DNA from: Alphaproteobacteria bacterium
Lineage (GTDB): Bacteria > Pseudomonadota > Alphaproteobacteria > TMED109
Reading direction: 5' to 3'
DNA length: 64,000 bases
Assembly (NCBI GenBank): GCA_022825705.1
Contig: JAJDWH010000024.1
Location: forward strand, 168,469-232,468
Position numbers and translations under genes: made by a program. The notes beneath the pieces are model-generated. The model had not been told where the DNA came from. It searched no databases and was given only the letters and a program-made list of their open reading frames with translations. Below, piece after piece: positions 1 to 8,567 of this stretch (positions are counted from its first letter, which is position 1; each line of letters begins with the position of its first letter).

Positions 1-236
1 GCGGCCCGAAACGCGAGCTCGTGATCGAGCTCAAGTATCACAAGGGCGCGCCTGCAATTAAGGAAATCAAACGGGTTTCCAGTCCGTGCCGTCGTATCTA
101 TTCGCCGGCGCGCGAAATTCCGCGCTTCTATGGCGGCCTGGGTGTGCATGTGCTGTCGACGCCAGCGGGGGTCATGTCTGATCGGGCCGCCCGCGAGGCC
201 AATGTCGGCGGCGAAGTCTTGTGTCGGGTGTTCTGA
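1..236 (+). CDS. rpsH: 30S ribosomal protein S8, C-terminal part
   Basis: This is the 3' end of a CDS cut by the window edge; the reading frame starts at base 3 and ends at TGA 234-236. S8 is a primary 16S rRNA-binding protein of the small subunit. The visible part has the usual S8 C-terminal features: a [10 protein letters not shown] stretch, the [19 protein letters not shown] segment, and the terminal [11 protein letters not shown], which closely matches the universal S8 ending. rplF starts two bases after the stop, as expected in the spc operon. The N-terminal half lies outside the window. Confidence 0.96.
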   Translation, partial: GPKRELVIELKYHKGAPAIKEIKRVSSPCRRIYSPAREIPRFYGGLGVHVLSTPAGVMSDRAAREANVGGEVLCRVF

Positions 237-238
237 CT

Positions 239-772
239 ATGTCTCGAGTCGGCAAGCACCCCGTTCCGGTTCCGGATGGCGTTACCGTCACCATTGAGGG
301 GCCTCGCGTGACGGTCGAGGGAACGCTCGGGGTCCTTAGTCAGTCCTTTCCGGCGAGCGTCGAGATTCGACATGCAGATCAGTTGATCGAAGTGGCTCCG
401 CGTTCGAAGAGTGATGATTCGCAAGCTGCGTGGGGCATGACGCGGGCGTTGCTCGCGAACATGGTGACCGGTGTAAGCGCCGGATTCAGACGATATCTCG
501 ACATTGAAGGGGTTGGTTACCGTGCTGCCTTCAAGGACGGCATTCTGAACCTGCAGCTCGGTTACAGCCATGACGTCCACATCGCCGTGCCCGACGATCT
601 GCAGGTAGCCTGTCCCAGGCCAACGGAGATCGAGATTTCGGGAGCCAGCCGACAGCGAGTGGGGCAGCTGGCGGCTGAAATTCGGGCATTTCGCCCGCCT
701 GAACCCTATAAGGGCAAGGGTGTCCGTTATCGGGGCGAGTACGTCCGCCGCAAGGAAGGAAAGAGGAAGTAG
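239..772 (+). CDS. rplF: 50S ribosomal protein L6
   Basis: The 177-residue product has the normal length for L6, which sits near the factor-binding site of the large subunit. It begins MSRVGKHPVPVP and contains the typical GPRVTVEGTLG segment and the C-terminal EPYKGKGVRYRGEYVRRKEGK stretch (split here only for description), the family signature. The ATG at 239 is chosen over an upstream GTG at 221 because it gives the canonical N-terminus and follows the rpsH stop directly. Part of the spc operon; rplR follows after three bases. Confidence 0.97.
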   Translation: MSRVGKHPVPVPDGVTVTIEGPRVTVEGTLGVLSQSFPASVEIRHADQLIEVAPRSKSDDSQAAWGMTRALLANMVTGVSAGFRRYLDIEGVGYRAAFKDGILNLQLGYSHDVHIAVPDDLQVACPRPTEIEISGASRQRVGQLAAEIRAFRPPEPYKGKGVRYRGEYVRRKEGKRK

Positions 773-775
773 GTC

Positions 776-1141
776 ATGGCTGTTTCTCCTCGGGAACGCA
801 TGCTTCGGCGACGGCGGCGCAATCGCCGCCGGGTTCGCGTGGCCGCCAATGGGCGTCCGCGCTTGTCCGTATTTCGTTCGAATTGCCACATTTATGCCCA
901 GGTCATTGACGACGAAGCGGGCCGGACGCTGGCTAGCGCATCGACTCTCGATAGCGCACTGCGATCAGAAGGCAAAGCCGGCGGCGGGATCGAGGCCGCG
1001 CGCGCAGTTGGCGCGCTGGTTGCCGAACGTTCGAAGGAAGTTGGCGTTGACACCGTGGTCTTCGACCGCGGAAGTTATCTTTATCACGGTCGTGTGCGGG
1101 CGTTGGCCGAGGCGGCACGGGAGGGCGGTCTCGGGTTCTGA
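776..1141 (+). CDS. rplR: 50S ribosomal protein L18
   Basis: The 121-residue product fits L18, the 5S rRNA-binding protein of the large subunit. It has the basic N-terminus ([12 protein letters not shown]), the [20 protein letters not shown] motif typical of L18, the [16 protein letters not shown] region, and the ending [13 protein letters not shown] that is near-invariant in bacteria. It lies three bases after rplF and 20 bases before rpsE in the conserved spc order. Confidence 0.97.
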   Translation: MAVSPRERMLRRRRRNRRRVRVAANGRPRLSVFRSNCHIYAQVIDDEAGRTLASASTLDSALRSEGKAGGGIEAARAVGALVAERSKEVGVDTVVFDRGSYLYHGRVRALAEAAREGGLGF

Positions 1142-1161
1142 GCCCCGGACCGAGAGAGCGT

Positions 1162-1851
1162 ATGGCGCGCAGACAACGTAATCCTGAGGAACGTCAGGAA
1201 CTCACCGACAACCTGGTCAAAATTCGCCGGGTGGCCAAGGTAGTGAAGGGTGGGCGCCGGTTCGGGTTTGCCGCAATCGTCGTTGTCGGTGACGGCCAGG
1301 GACGCGTGGGATTCGGTTCGGGCAAGGCCAAGGAGGTTCCGGAGGCGATACGCAAGGCGACGGAAAACGCCAAGGGAAGACTCATTCGTGTCCCGCTTCG
1401 CGAGGGGCGTACGTTGCACCATGACACAAGTGGCAGGCTCGGCTCCGCCAAAGTGATCCTGCGTGCTGCTCCGGCAGGGACCGGCATCATTGCCGGAGGT
1501 CCGGTTCGCGCGGTGCTGGAGCGGCTTGGCGTGCAGGATGCGGTCGGCAAGTCAGTCGGCAGCGGCAACGCCATCAACATGGTACGCGCGACGTTCGATG
1601 CCCTGCAGAAAGTGCAGTCGCCGGCAGACGTGGCCTCTCGGCGCGGCCTCAAGGTTTCTGAAATCCTCAACCGGACCGATCGACGGCGCCGGACGGGCAA
1701 GGGCGCAAACGGCACGGACGAGGCCGGCAAGAATGCAGGCAGGCGAGCAAGAGAAGAAACCGAAACGCCGGTGGCCGACCAAACTGACGCGGCCCCGGCC
1801 ACCGCCGATGAGACCGGCAAGAATCTCACTGAAGGCGCGACTTCCGCGTAA
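1162..1851 (+). CDS. rpsE: 30S ribosomal protein S5 with long C-terminal extension
   Basis: The product is 229 residues, against about 165-200 in most bacteria. Residues 1-165 are a normal S5: an N-terminal double-stranded RNA-binding fold ([23 protein letters not shown]) and the C-terminal fold with [15 protein letters not shown] and [13 protein letters not shown]5 acts in translational accuracy and the mRNA entry channel. After about residue 170 ([10 protein letters not shown]) comes a 50-60 residue, low-complexity tail rich in Ala, Glu, Lys, Thr and Gly, with no recognised domain. Alphaproteobacterial S5 proteins often carry shorter tails. The gene is followed by rpmD after six bases. Confidence 0.96.
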   Translation: MARRQRNPEERQELTDNLVKIRRVAKVVKGGRRFGFAAIVVVGDGQGRVGFGSGKAKEVPEAIRKATENAKGRLIRVPLREGRTLHHDTSGRLGSAKVILRAAPAGTGIIAGGPVRAVLERLGVQDAVGKSVGSGNAINMVRATFDALQKVQSPADVASRRGLKVSEILNRTDRRRRTGKGANGTDEAGKNAGRRAREETETPVADQTDAAPATADETGKNLTEGATSA

Positions 1852-1857
1852 TTGGTC

Positions 1858-2073
1858 ATGGCGACTCCCCGTTCCGGACGCATTCGCGTCACCCAGATCA
1901 AGAGCCCGATCGGTCGCAAGCCCGTTCAGCGGAAAACATTGATCGGACTAGGCCTGAATCGAATTGGTCGAGTTTCCGAACTCGAGGACACGCCGGCCGT
2001 GCGCGGAATGATTACGCGGGTTCAGCATCTCGTCTCGATGGAAACGATCACCGCCGGGGAGCCCAGCGAATGA
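1858..2073 (+). CDS. rpmD: 50S ribosomal protein L30
   Basis: The product is about 71 residues, starting at ATG 1858; an in-frame TTG at 1852 is less likely. It has the L30 core [29 protein letters not shown] and a [12 protein letters not shown] segment. L30 is a small non-essential protein of the large subunit. The stop codon overlaps the rplO start (ATGA at 2070), indicating translational coupling. Confidence 0.95.
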   Translation: MATPRSGRIRVTQIKSPIGRKPVQRKTLIGLGLNRIGRVSELEDTPAVRGMITRVQHLVSMETITAGEPSE

Positions 2074-2588
2074 TGCTCCGAGAACTCGGGCCCTCCAAGG
2101 GGGCGCAACGCAACCGCAAGCGCGTCGGTCGCGGCATCGGGTCCGGCAGCGGGAAGACCTCTGGGCGGGGCCACAAGGGGCTGAAGGCTCGGTCCGGTGC
2201 CAGCACGTCGGGTTTCGAAGGCGGGCAGATGCCGCTTTACCGCCGCCTCCCGAAGCGCGGGTTTCGGCCTTTGTTTCGACGTCGGTTTGCCGAGGTGAAT
2301 CTCAGCCGCATTCAGGCAGCAGTAGATGCTGGCCGGCTGGACGCTGGTACGGTAGTGAACGCCTCTGTATTGCTGGACACCGGGATCGTTCGGCGCGTGC
2401 GCGACGGCGTGCGCCTTCTCGGCTCCGGGGCCCTATCTGTGCCTATGACCTTTGAGGTTGCCGGAGCCTCTCGTTCCGCGATCACGGCCGTGGAACGAGC
2501 GGGCGGCAGTGTCCGCTTGTTGTCCTCCGGCAAATCAGACGGAGAGAAACCGCCTGCCGCGACGTCGGAAGAGTCCGCGGAGGCATGA
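2070..2588 (+). CDS. rplO: 50S ribosomal protein L15
   Basis: The 172-residue product begins [22 protein letters not shown] and contains the glycine-rich [12 protein letters not shown] motif and the [18 protein letters not shown] signature of L15, which organises 23S rRNA in the large subunit. The C-terminal tail after about residue 155 is acidic and not conserved. It is coupled to rpmD by an ATGA overlap and precedes secY by 64 bases. Confidence 0.96.
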   Translation: MMLRELGPSKGAQRNRKRVGRGIGSGSGKTSGRGHKGLKARSGASTSGFEGGQMPLYRRLPKRGFRPLFRRRFAEVNLSRIQAAVDAGRLDAGTVVNASVLLDTGIVRRVRDGVRLLGSGALSVPMTFEVAGASRSAITAVERAGGSVRLLSSGKSDGEKPPAATSEESAEA

Positions 2589-2652
2589 ACGTGATGAACC
2601 ACTGCGGGTTCCGCCCGGGCAAGGGTGGCTGTCCGCTGGGGAGTGCCGGCTG

Positions 2653-3996
2653 ATGGCTTCTGCCGCCGAACAACTCGCTGCCAATATCAATTTTGGTGCG
2701 ATAGCCCAAGCGACCGAGCTCAAGCGGCGCATCTGGTTCACATTGGGCGCGCTGATCGTCTACCGAATTGGGACCTACATCCCACTGCCCGGGATCGAGA
2801 CCAGCGCGGTGGCGGACGTGTTTCAGCAGAATTCGGGCGGCATCCTCGGGATGTTCGACATGTTTGCCGGCGGCGCGCTGGGCAGAATGACGATATTCGC
2901 CCTGAATATCATGCCGTACATCTCTGCCTCCATCATCATTCAGTTGATGACGACCGTCTCGGCACATCTCGCACAACTGAAGAAAGAGGGCGAATCCGGG
3001 CGCCAGCGGATCACCCAGTACACGCGGTACGGCACTGTGGTCCTGGCGGCCATGCAGGCACTCGGGATTGCCGTCGGGTTGGAAAGCCTCTCCGGTTCGC
3101 AGGGGCCAGCGGTTCGCGATCCGGGCCTGTTTTTCCGGTTCGTGACCGTGATCACGCTCACGGGCGGCACCGTGTTCCTGATGTGGCTTGGTGAGCAGAT
3201 TACGTCGCGCGGGATCGGAAACGGGATCTCGCTCATCATTATGGCCGGAATCGTTGCCGAGCTGCCCGCGGCTCTGGTGGCGACACTGGAGCTGGGTCGC
3301 ACTGGTGCCCTGTCGGGCGCGCTGATCATCCTGTTGATGGCGTTGGCGGTAGCGGTGATCGCGTTCATCGTGTTCATCGAGCGGGCGCAGCGCCGCATTC
3401 TCATCCAGTACCCGAAACGGCAACTGGGTACCAAGACATTCGGCGGCGATACCAGCAGCTACCTGCCGCTGAAGCTCAATACATCAGGCGTGATTCCGCC
3501 GATTTTCGCGAGTTCGATCCTGCTGCTGCCGGTTACGGCGCTCAGTTTCAATGCGGGGCAGGGCCCCTCGTGGCTGCTGGACGTCACGGCTGCGCTGGGA
3601 CGAGGGCAGCCAGGCTACCTTGCCCTTTACGTCGCCGGGATCGTGTTCTTCGCATTTTTCTACACGTCAGTGGTCTTCAATCCGGCCGACACGGCTGACA
3701 ACCTGAAAAAGTATGGCGGCTTTGTGCCGGGTGTGAGACCCGGTGCCAATACAGCGGCCTACATCGACCGCATCCTGACGCGTCTCACCACCGCCGGGGC
3801 GGCGTACCTCGCCCTGGTGTGTCTCTTGCCAGAGATGCTGATCTCACAGTACGCGGTGCCGTTCTACTTTGGCGGCACCAGCCTGTTGATCGTGGTCAAC
3901 GTAACGATGGATACCGTTGCGCAGATCCATTCCCATCTTGTCGCGCGCCAATTCGAGGGCCTAATCAAGAAAGCGAAGCTCCGGGGCCGATCGTAA
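2653..3996 (+). CDS. secY: Protein translocase subunit SecY
   Basis: The 447-residue product is the channel subunit of the SecYEG translocon in the inner membrane. The start ATG 2653 is preceded by a GGGGAG ribosome-binding site at about 2638-2643; the frame is open further upstream but that part overlaps rplO. Ten hydrophobic segments can be traced. Family motifs seen are the plug/TM2 region GILGMFDMFAGGALGRMTIFAL with IMPYISASIIIQLM, the cytosolic loop with QYPKRQLG, NTSGVIPPIFASSI, and FNPADTADNLKKYGGFVPGVRPG. The stop codon overlaps the adk start by one base, the usual alphaproteobacterial order, and rpmJ is absent. Confidence 0.97.
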   Translation: MASAAEQLAANINFGAIAQATELKRRIWFTLGALIVYRIGTYIPLPGIETSAVADVFQQNSGGILGMFDMFAGGALGRMTIFALNIMPYISASIIIQLMTTVSAHLAQLKKEGESGRQRITQYTRYGTVVLAAMQALGIAVGLESLSGSQGPAVRDPGLFFRFVTVITLTGGTVFLMWLGEQITSRGIGNGISLIIMAGIVAELPAALVATLELGRTGALSGALIILLMALAVAVIAFIVFIERAQRRILIQYPKRQLGTKTFGGDTSSYLPLKLNTSGVIPPIFASSILLLPVTALSFNAGQGPSWLLDVTAALGRGQPGYLALYVAGIVFFAFFYTSVVFNPADTADNLKKYGGFVPGVRPGANTAAYIDRILTRLTTAGAAYLALVCLLPEMLISQYAVPFYFGGTSLLIVVNVTMDTVAQIHSHLVARQFEGLIKKAKLRGRS

Positions 3997-4640
3997 TGCG
4001 CTTGGTGCTGCTGGGGCCGCCGGGATGTGGGAAGGGCACTCAGGCAGCTGTTCTACGTGATCGTTTCGGGATTCCACATCTTTCGACTGGTGCGATGTTG
4101 CGTTCAGCCGTGGAAGCGGACACCGAGATCGGGCGTCGCGCCGCTTCGATCATGAGCCGGGGAGCCTTGGTTCCGGACGAGGTGGTCCAGAAAATCGTTG
4201 CACTTCGGTTGGGCCTGGAGGACTGCGCGCGCGGGTACATCCTCGATGGCTTTCCGCGCACTGTGGCTCAGGCCGATGCCCTTGAACAGATGCTGGAACG
4301 GGCAGACCAGGCGCTCGATCAGGTGATCGAGTTCACGATTTCGGAAGATGAGCTGGTACGCCGCATCACGGGGCGGTACGTGTGCACCAAGTGTGACGCC
4401 GTCTACAACGAGCATTCCAAGCCGACCCAGCGGAAGAATATCTGTGACGTGTGCGGCGGCACAGCGTTTCGTCGTCGGGAGGATGACCGCGCGGAAACGG
4501 TGGCGGAGCGCATGGCGGCGTACCGGGCGGAAACGGCGCCACTGGTTCCCTACTACGGAAGCAGAGGCTTGTTGACGCAGATCGACGGCAGCCAGAGTAC
4601 GGTCAAGGTGACTGATGCACTGCTGGGAGCGCTTTCCTGA
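3996..4640 (+). CDS. adk: Adenylate kinase, zinc-binding LID form
   Basis: The 214-residue enzyme interconverts ATP+AMP and two ADP. It has the P-loop GPPGCGKGT (residues 7-15), the AMP-binding DGFPRTVAQA motif, and the long LID domain. The LID carries four cysteines (C130, C133, C150, C153) in two CxxC pairs, the arrangement that binds structural zinc in many long-form adenylate kinases. ATG 3996 overlaps the secY TAA by one base. The ribosomal operon ends here: a 147-base gap and a photolyase follow instead of rpsM. Confidence 0.97.
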   Translation: MRLVLLGPPGCGKGTQAAVLRDRFGIPHLSTGAMLRSAVEADTEIGRRAASIMSRGALVPDEVVQKIVALRLGLEDCARGYILDGFPRTVAQADALEQMLERADQALDQVIEFTISEDELVRRITGRYVCTKCDAVYNEHSKPTQRKNICDVCGGTAFRRREDDRAETVAERMAAYRAETAPLVPYYGSRGLLTQIDGSQSTVKVTDALLGALS

Positions 4641-4787
4641 TTCCATCTTGAGGCGACTCTCCGTCGTCGCAACTGCCTGTGTCCGAGGCGGGCCCCAAGG
4701 GGCTCACCGGGCGCCACGCCTCGGTTCCGACCGTTTCTGGTCCCGACTGCTGCGGCTTACGGTCCGCATGACCAGCGATAGGACGGG

Positions 4788-6230
4788 ATGAAGCCTGTCC
4801 TGGCCTGGTTCCGCGACGACCTGCGGCTGTCGGACAACCTGGCACTTGGCTGGGCAGTCCAGACCGGCAGTCCAGTCATTCCCGTGTTCATACTGGATGA
4901 GGAACCCGGCACCCGAGCCGCCGGGACCGCCTCCCGCCGGTGGCTGCACGGCAGCCTTCAGGCATTGACGGCCTCACTGGGTGTCTTGGACAGTCGACTG
5001 ATTCTTCGGCGAGGCGCGCCGGCCGCTGTGCTCGAGGCGCTGGCCAGGGAAACCAAGGCATGGGCGGTCTGCTGGAATCGGCGATACGATCCTGTGCTGA
5101 GCAGTCAGGACCGGGCGGTCGAGGCTCAGCTGCGTGCCGCGGGCCTGGAAATGCGGACGTTCAACTCTGCGTTGCTGGTTGAACCCCGCGAAATCCGAAC
5201 CGGGAACGGTTCCCCCTACAAGGTCTTTGCTCCATTCTGGCGGCGATGCCTTGCGCAAGATTTCCGGCGACCGCTGCGGCCCCCCTTGTCGCTGCCCCTG
5301 CCGACAACCTGGCCGGCCAGCGAACCGCTCAAAGCGTGGCAGCCTGGTCGCGGTAACCCGGAATGGCCCGACCGCCAGACTGCCCGTTGGAGGCCCGGAG
5401 AAGTTGGGGCGTTATCCCGACTGGAAGATTTCATTCAGGGTGCGGCGAGCACGTACGCGACCGATCGCGACAAGCCGGGAACGTCCGGTACCAGCAGGCT
5501 CTCGCCGCACCTGCACTTTGGTGAGGTCGGGCCATGCCAAATCGCTGATCGTCTCGCACGGAGCGGCCGTGTTCGGGCAGAGGACGCGTACCTTCGGCAG
5601 CTCGGTTGGCGGGAGTTCAGCCAATACCTGCTGTTTCACAACCCGGACCTCGGAACCGCCAACCTCCAAGATGACTTCGACCGGATGCCTTGGCGAAACA
5701 GCCCGGCAGACCTGCGGAAGTGGCAGCAGGGGCAGACAGGCTATCCACTGGTCGATGCCGGAATGCGCGAACTGCTCGCCACGGGCTGGATGCACAACCG
5801 TGTCCGGATGGTCGTGGCGTCCTTCCTGACCAAACATCTACTGATTGACTGGCGGTCGGGAGCGGATTGGTTCTGGCAGACGCTGGTCGACGCTGACTGG
5901 GCCAACAACAGTACATCCTGGCAATGGGTGGCCGGCACTGGCACCGATGCCGCTCCGTACGTTCGGGTCTTCAATCCGGTAGCGCAGTCGCGGCGATTCG
6001 ATCCCGAGGGAGGATATGTCCGAACCTGGGTCCCGGAACTGGGGCGAATGCCCAACCGCTTTATCCATGCACCTTGGACGGCATCCGCACCGGTCCTGAC
6101 CGAAGCCGGAGTGCGGCTGGGCAAGACCTATCCGGCCCCGATGGTGGATCACGCCGAAGCCCGGCAGCGCGCCCTCCGGGTCTATCGAAGTCTGGTTCGT
6201 GGCGACCGTACCGCCAGTCGGCGCGGATGA
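4788..6230 (+). CDS. phrB: Deoxyribodipyrimidine photolyase (class I cryptochrome/photolyase)
   Basis: The 480-residue product is a light-dependent repair enzyme for UV-induced cyclobutane pyrimidine dimers. The N-terminal antenna-binding Rossmann domain (1-130) begins LAWFRDDLRLSDN, the class I hallmark. The C-terminal FAD-binding domain contains SRLSPHLHFGEV, YPLVDAGMREL, GWMHNRVRMVVASFLTKHLLIDW and DADWANNSTSWQWVAGTGTD, covering the FAD-contacting and electron-transfer tryptophan regions. The length is normal. It seems to be monocistronic and convergent with the aminopeptidase gene. The antenna cofactor cannot be told from sequence. Confidence 0.94.
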   Translation: MKPVLAWFRDDLRLSDNLALGWAVQTGSPVIPVFILDEEPGTRAAGTASRRWLHGSLQALTASLGVLDSRLILRRGAPAAVLEALARETKAWAVCWNRRYDPVLSSQDRAVEAQLRAAGLEMRTFNSALLVEPREIRTGNGSPYKVFAPFWRRCLAQDFRRPLRPPLSLPLPTTWPASEPLKAWQPGRGNPEWPDRQTARWRPGEVGALSRLEDFIQGAASTYATDRDKPGTSGTSRLSPHLHFGEVGPCQIADRLARSGRVRAEDAYLRQLGWREFSQYLLFHNPDLGTANLQDDFDRMPWRNSPADLRKWQQGQTGYPLVDAGMRELLATGWMHNRVRMVVASFLTKHLLIDWRSGADWFWQTLVDADWANNSTSWQWVAGTGTDAAPYVRVFNPVAQSRRFDPEGGYVRTWVPELGRMPNRFIHAPWTASAPVLTEAGVRLGKTYPAPMVDHAEARQRALRVYRSLVRGDRTASRRG

Positions 6231-6416
6231 CCACCAATGACCCGGCCATCGCGCTAGCTGCGCCCGTGGGGTGCTTGCCCGATGCGAACCGCCAGGTGGC
6301 ACCAGTTCGCTGAACTTGCCTGGTAGGTTCGTTTCGTTGGTCGAACTGTCAGGCCAGCGGAATCGCGCTGGTGCCCTGCGGAAGTGATGGTGAAGGGGCC
6401 CGCAGGAGCACAGACC

Positions 6417-8237
6417 TCATGTCCGCAACGGTGCGCAGGCTTCAGCCAGCCAAGCCCGAGTGCTCGGGGCAAGTCTTGGGGAAAGGGTCGATTGGACGCG
6501 CCGGTGATAGTTGTCAAGCCAGCGCACCTCGTCCGGGTTGAGCATGTCCGCAACGATTAGCCGGCGGTCGATTGGCGCCAGTGTCAGGGTTTCGAAGCCA
6601 AGCAGGGCAAACTCGGCGCCCTCAGGTTCAGGTTCCTCGCGCACCGCAACAAGGTTCTCGATACGTATTCCGTATGCGTCTTCGAGGTAATAACCCGGCT
6701 CATTGGAGATCACCATCCCCGCCGTGAGAGGTACGAGGGCGCTCTTCGAGACAGTGGGCGGGCCCGTGCGGTCGATCCGAAATGAGATCGATTGGGGACC
6801 TTCGTGCACGTTGAGAAAGCTGCCTACGCCATGACCGGTGCCGTGGTCGTACGAGAGCCCCGCCTGCCACAGTGGCGCCCGAGCGAGGATGTCCAGCTGG
6901 CCGCCGGGCGTGCCGATGGGAAAGCGCGCCGACGCCAACGAGATATGCCCTTTGAGCACGCGGGTAAATCGGTCGCACATTTGCGGTTCCGGGTGGCCCA
7001 CTGCGACGGTGCGGGTGACATCGGTCGTGCCACCGGGGTACTGGCCGCCGCTGTCCACGAGGTAGAGGTCTCCGGGACGAAGCTGCCGGTCGGTTTCCGG
7101 TGTAGCCCGGTAGTGGACGATGGCCCCGTGTGGACCGGTACCGGAAATCGTGGGAAAGCTGGGCGACTTGAAGTCGGGACACTCTCGCCGGAATGCCTCC
7201 AACTGCATGGCCGCGCTGCACTCACTAACGTTTCCGGCCAGCGCGGTTGCGTCGAGCCAACACAGAAACTTGGCCATCGCCAGACCGTCGATTTCGTGCA
7301 CATCCCGCATGCCGCGCAGTTCGGCAGAGTTCTTTACCGCTCTCGGTAGTTCGACGGGGTCCGGGGCGTGTCGGACGTCGGCCCCCGATTCAGTCAAGAG
7401 CGTCTGAATCCACACGGGGGTTGTGGCTGGGTCTAGTTGCACCGTGGCCTGGTCTGCTCCGAACGCAGACAAGGAAGCCCGGAGCGCCGACCGAGGATGC
7501 AGGGACACGGCATCGCCCAGATGCGACCGCACTTCGTCAGTCGCGCTCGCGGGATTTGCGAACAGTTGAGCGGACCCGTCACCCATCAGGATGGCGATGG
7601 CCAGCGCCACAGGCGAATACGGCAGGTCGCTGCCGCGGACATTGAGGAGCCAGGCGACCGATTCGCAGGACGTCAGTACTGTTGCCGCGACCCCGTTTTG
7701 CTCCAGGACCGCCGCAAGTCGGCTGCGTTTGTCTGCACTCGATTCGCCCGCATATCGGATCGGGTGAGGGAGAATGCTCCCGGCCGGCAGCGGCGGGCGG
7801 TCAGTCCACTGTTCATCGATGGGATTGGAGTCCGTGGGTACCAGTCGCCCGCCCGCCCGTTCGACGGCCTGAGCCATTTGCTTGGTGCGGCTGACGCTGA
7901 ACAGTCGTGGATCAAAGCCGACGGCTGCGTCCTCTCCCATCGCATCCGTAAGCCAGCGGCCAGGGGGGCAGGCGCTACTGTTGAGAACTTCGTAACAGCT
8001 TGATTCAACTTGCGTGCGTGCCTGAATGGTGTACCGGCCGTCGACAAACAGTGCCGCCCGGTCCTCGAGTACCACTGCGGTTCCCGCGGAACCAGTGAAG
8101 CCGGTCAGCCACGCCAGCCGTTCCGCCGCAGCGGGGATGAACTCGCCAAGGAACTCGTCTTCGTGCGGTTGTACGAAACCTCGGAGCCCGTGTTTCGTTA
8201 GCCAGTTCCGAACCAGCTGCAGGCGCTTCCCGTTCAT
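6417..8237 (-). CDS. pepP: Xaa-Pro aminopeptidase (M24B)
   Basis: The 606-residue metallopeptidase should remove N-terminal residues preceding proline. ATG at 8237 (MNGKRLQLVRNWL) is preferred over an in-frame start 75 bases upstream because family homology begins there. Two creatinase N-like domains precede the pita-bread catalytic domain. All five metal ligands are visible: D395 and D406 (VDSGGQYPGGTTDVTRT), H469 (HGTGHGVGSFLNVHEGP), E513 (ISNEPGYY) and E527 (IRIENL). The ~600-residue length matches the long, eukaryote-like APP1 form common in alphaproteobacteria. It is divergent from clpX. Confidence 0.93.
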   Translation of the reverse strand: MNGKRLQLVRNWLTKHGLRGFVQPHEDEFLGEFIPAAAERLAWLTGFTGSAGTAVVLEDRAALFVDGRYTIQARTQVESSCYEVLNSSACPPGRWLTDAMGEDAAVGFDPRLFSVSRTKQMAQAVERAGGRLVPTDSNPIDEQWTDRPPLPAGSILPHPIRYAGESSADKRSRLAAVLEQNGVAATVLTSCESVAWLLNVRGSDLPYSPVALAIAILMGDGSAQLFANPASATDEVRSHLGDAVSLHPRSALRASLSAFGADQATVQLDPATTPVWIQTLLTESGADVRHAPDPVELPRAVKNSAELRGMRDVHEIDGLAMAKFLCWLDATALAGNVSECSAAMQLEAFRRECPDFKSPSFPTISGTGPHGAIVHYRATPETDRQLRPGDLYLVDSGGQYPGGTTDVTRTVAVGHPEPQMCDRFTRVLKGHISLASARFPIGTPGGQLDILARAPLWQAGLSYDHGTGHGVGSFLNVHEGPQSISFRIDRTGPPTVSKSALVPLTAGMVISNEPGYYLEDAYGIRIENLVAVREEPEPEGAEFALLGFETLTLAPIDRRLIVADMLNPDEVRWLDNYHRRVQSTLSPRLAPSTRAWLAEACAPLRT

Positions 8238-8567
8238 GTCGTCTGGTGCCGAATCAAATGGTGGCGGACTTGTCGATCGTGTCGTCGAACTAGCGAAATT
8301 CGATATTAGCACCGAAGCTGCGGCCGGCCCGGCTTGCCGGCCCGGCTTGCCGGCCGGCAGTCCGGTTGGTAGCGCCGCCGGTGTTCTCCCGGCAGCCGGT
8401 GCCCGGATGGCCCTCGGCGCCTCGCCGGTTTCCCCCTAAATGAGACGTATGGAGCGGAAGGCCCTTCAAGGCATGGCATTTAGCTTGCGCCGACGGCCCG
8501 CGAAGGGCTAGATTTCTCTCCTGATCGGGGCCGTGACGAACGGTTCAGTTACGCGTGCGGACGGCAA
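8238..8567. other. Divergent pepP/clpX intergenic region
   Basis: This stretch of 330 bases separates divergent genes and must hold both promoters, though no convincing -35/-10 pair was identified. It contains a tandem 13-base repeat (listed separately). No ORF here looks coding, and clpP and tig, which precede clpX in many proteobacteria, are absent. Confidence 0.6.
8324..8355. repeat. Tandem 13-bp GC-rich repeat
   Basis: The unit CCGGCCCGGCTTG occurs at 8324-8336 and exactly again at 8337-8349, followed by a partial third copy (CCGGCC, 8350-8355). The outer parts also pair as an imperfect inverted repeat (GCTGCGGCCGGC at 8318-8329 with GCCGGCCGGCAG at 8349-8360). It may form a hairpin near the pepP 5' end; no function is known. 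Confidence 0.6.

Noticed and set aside
2452..2652. In-frame extension of SecY upstream of ATG 2653
   Set aside because: It overlaps rplO in another frame, lacks SecY character, and a good ribosome-binding site precedes ATG 2653.
4692..4703. Palindrome GCCCCAAGGGGC as terminator of the ribosomal operon
   Set aside because: The loop is too short for a stable hairpin and there is no T-run, so it is not an intrinsic terminator.
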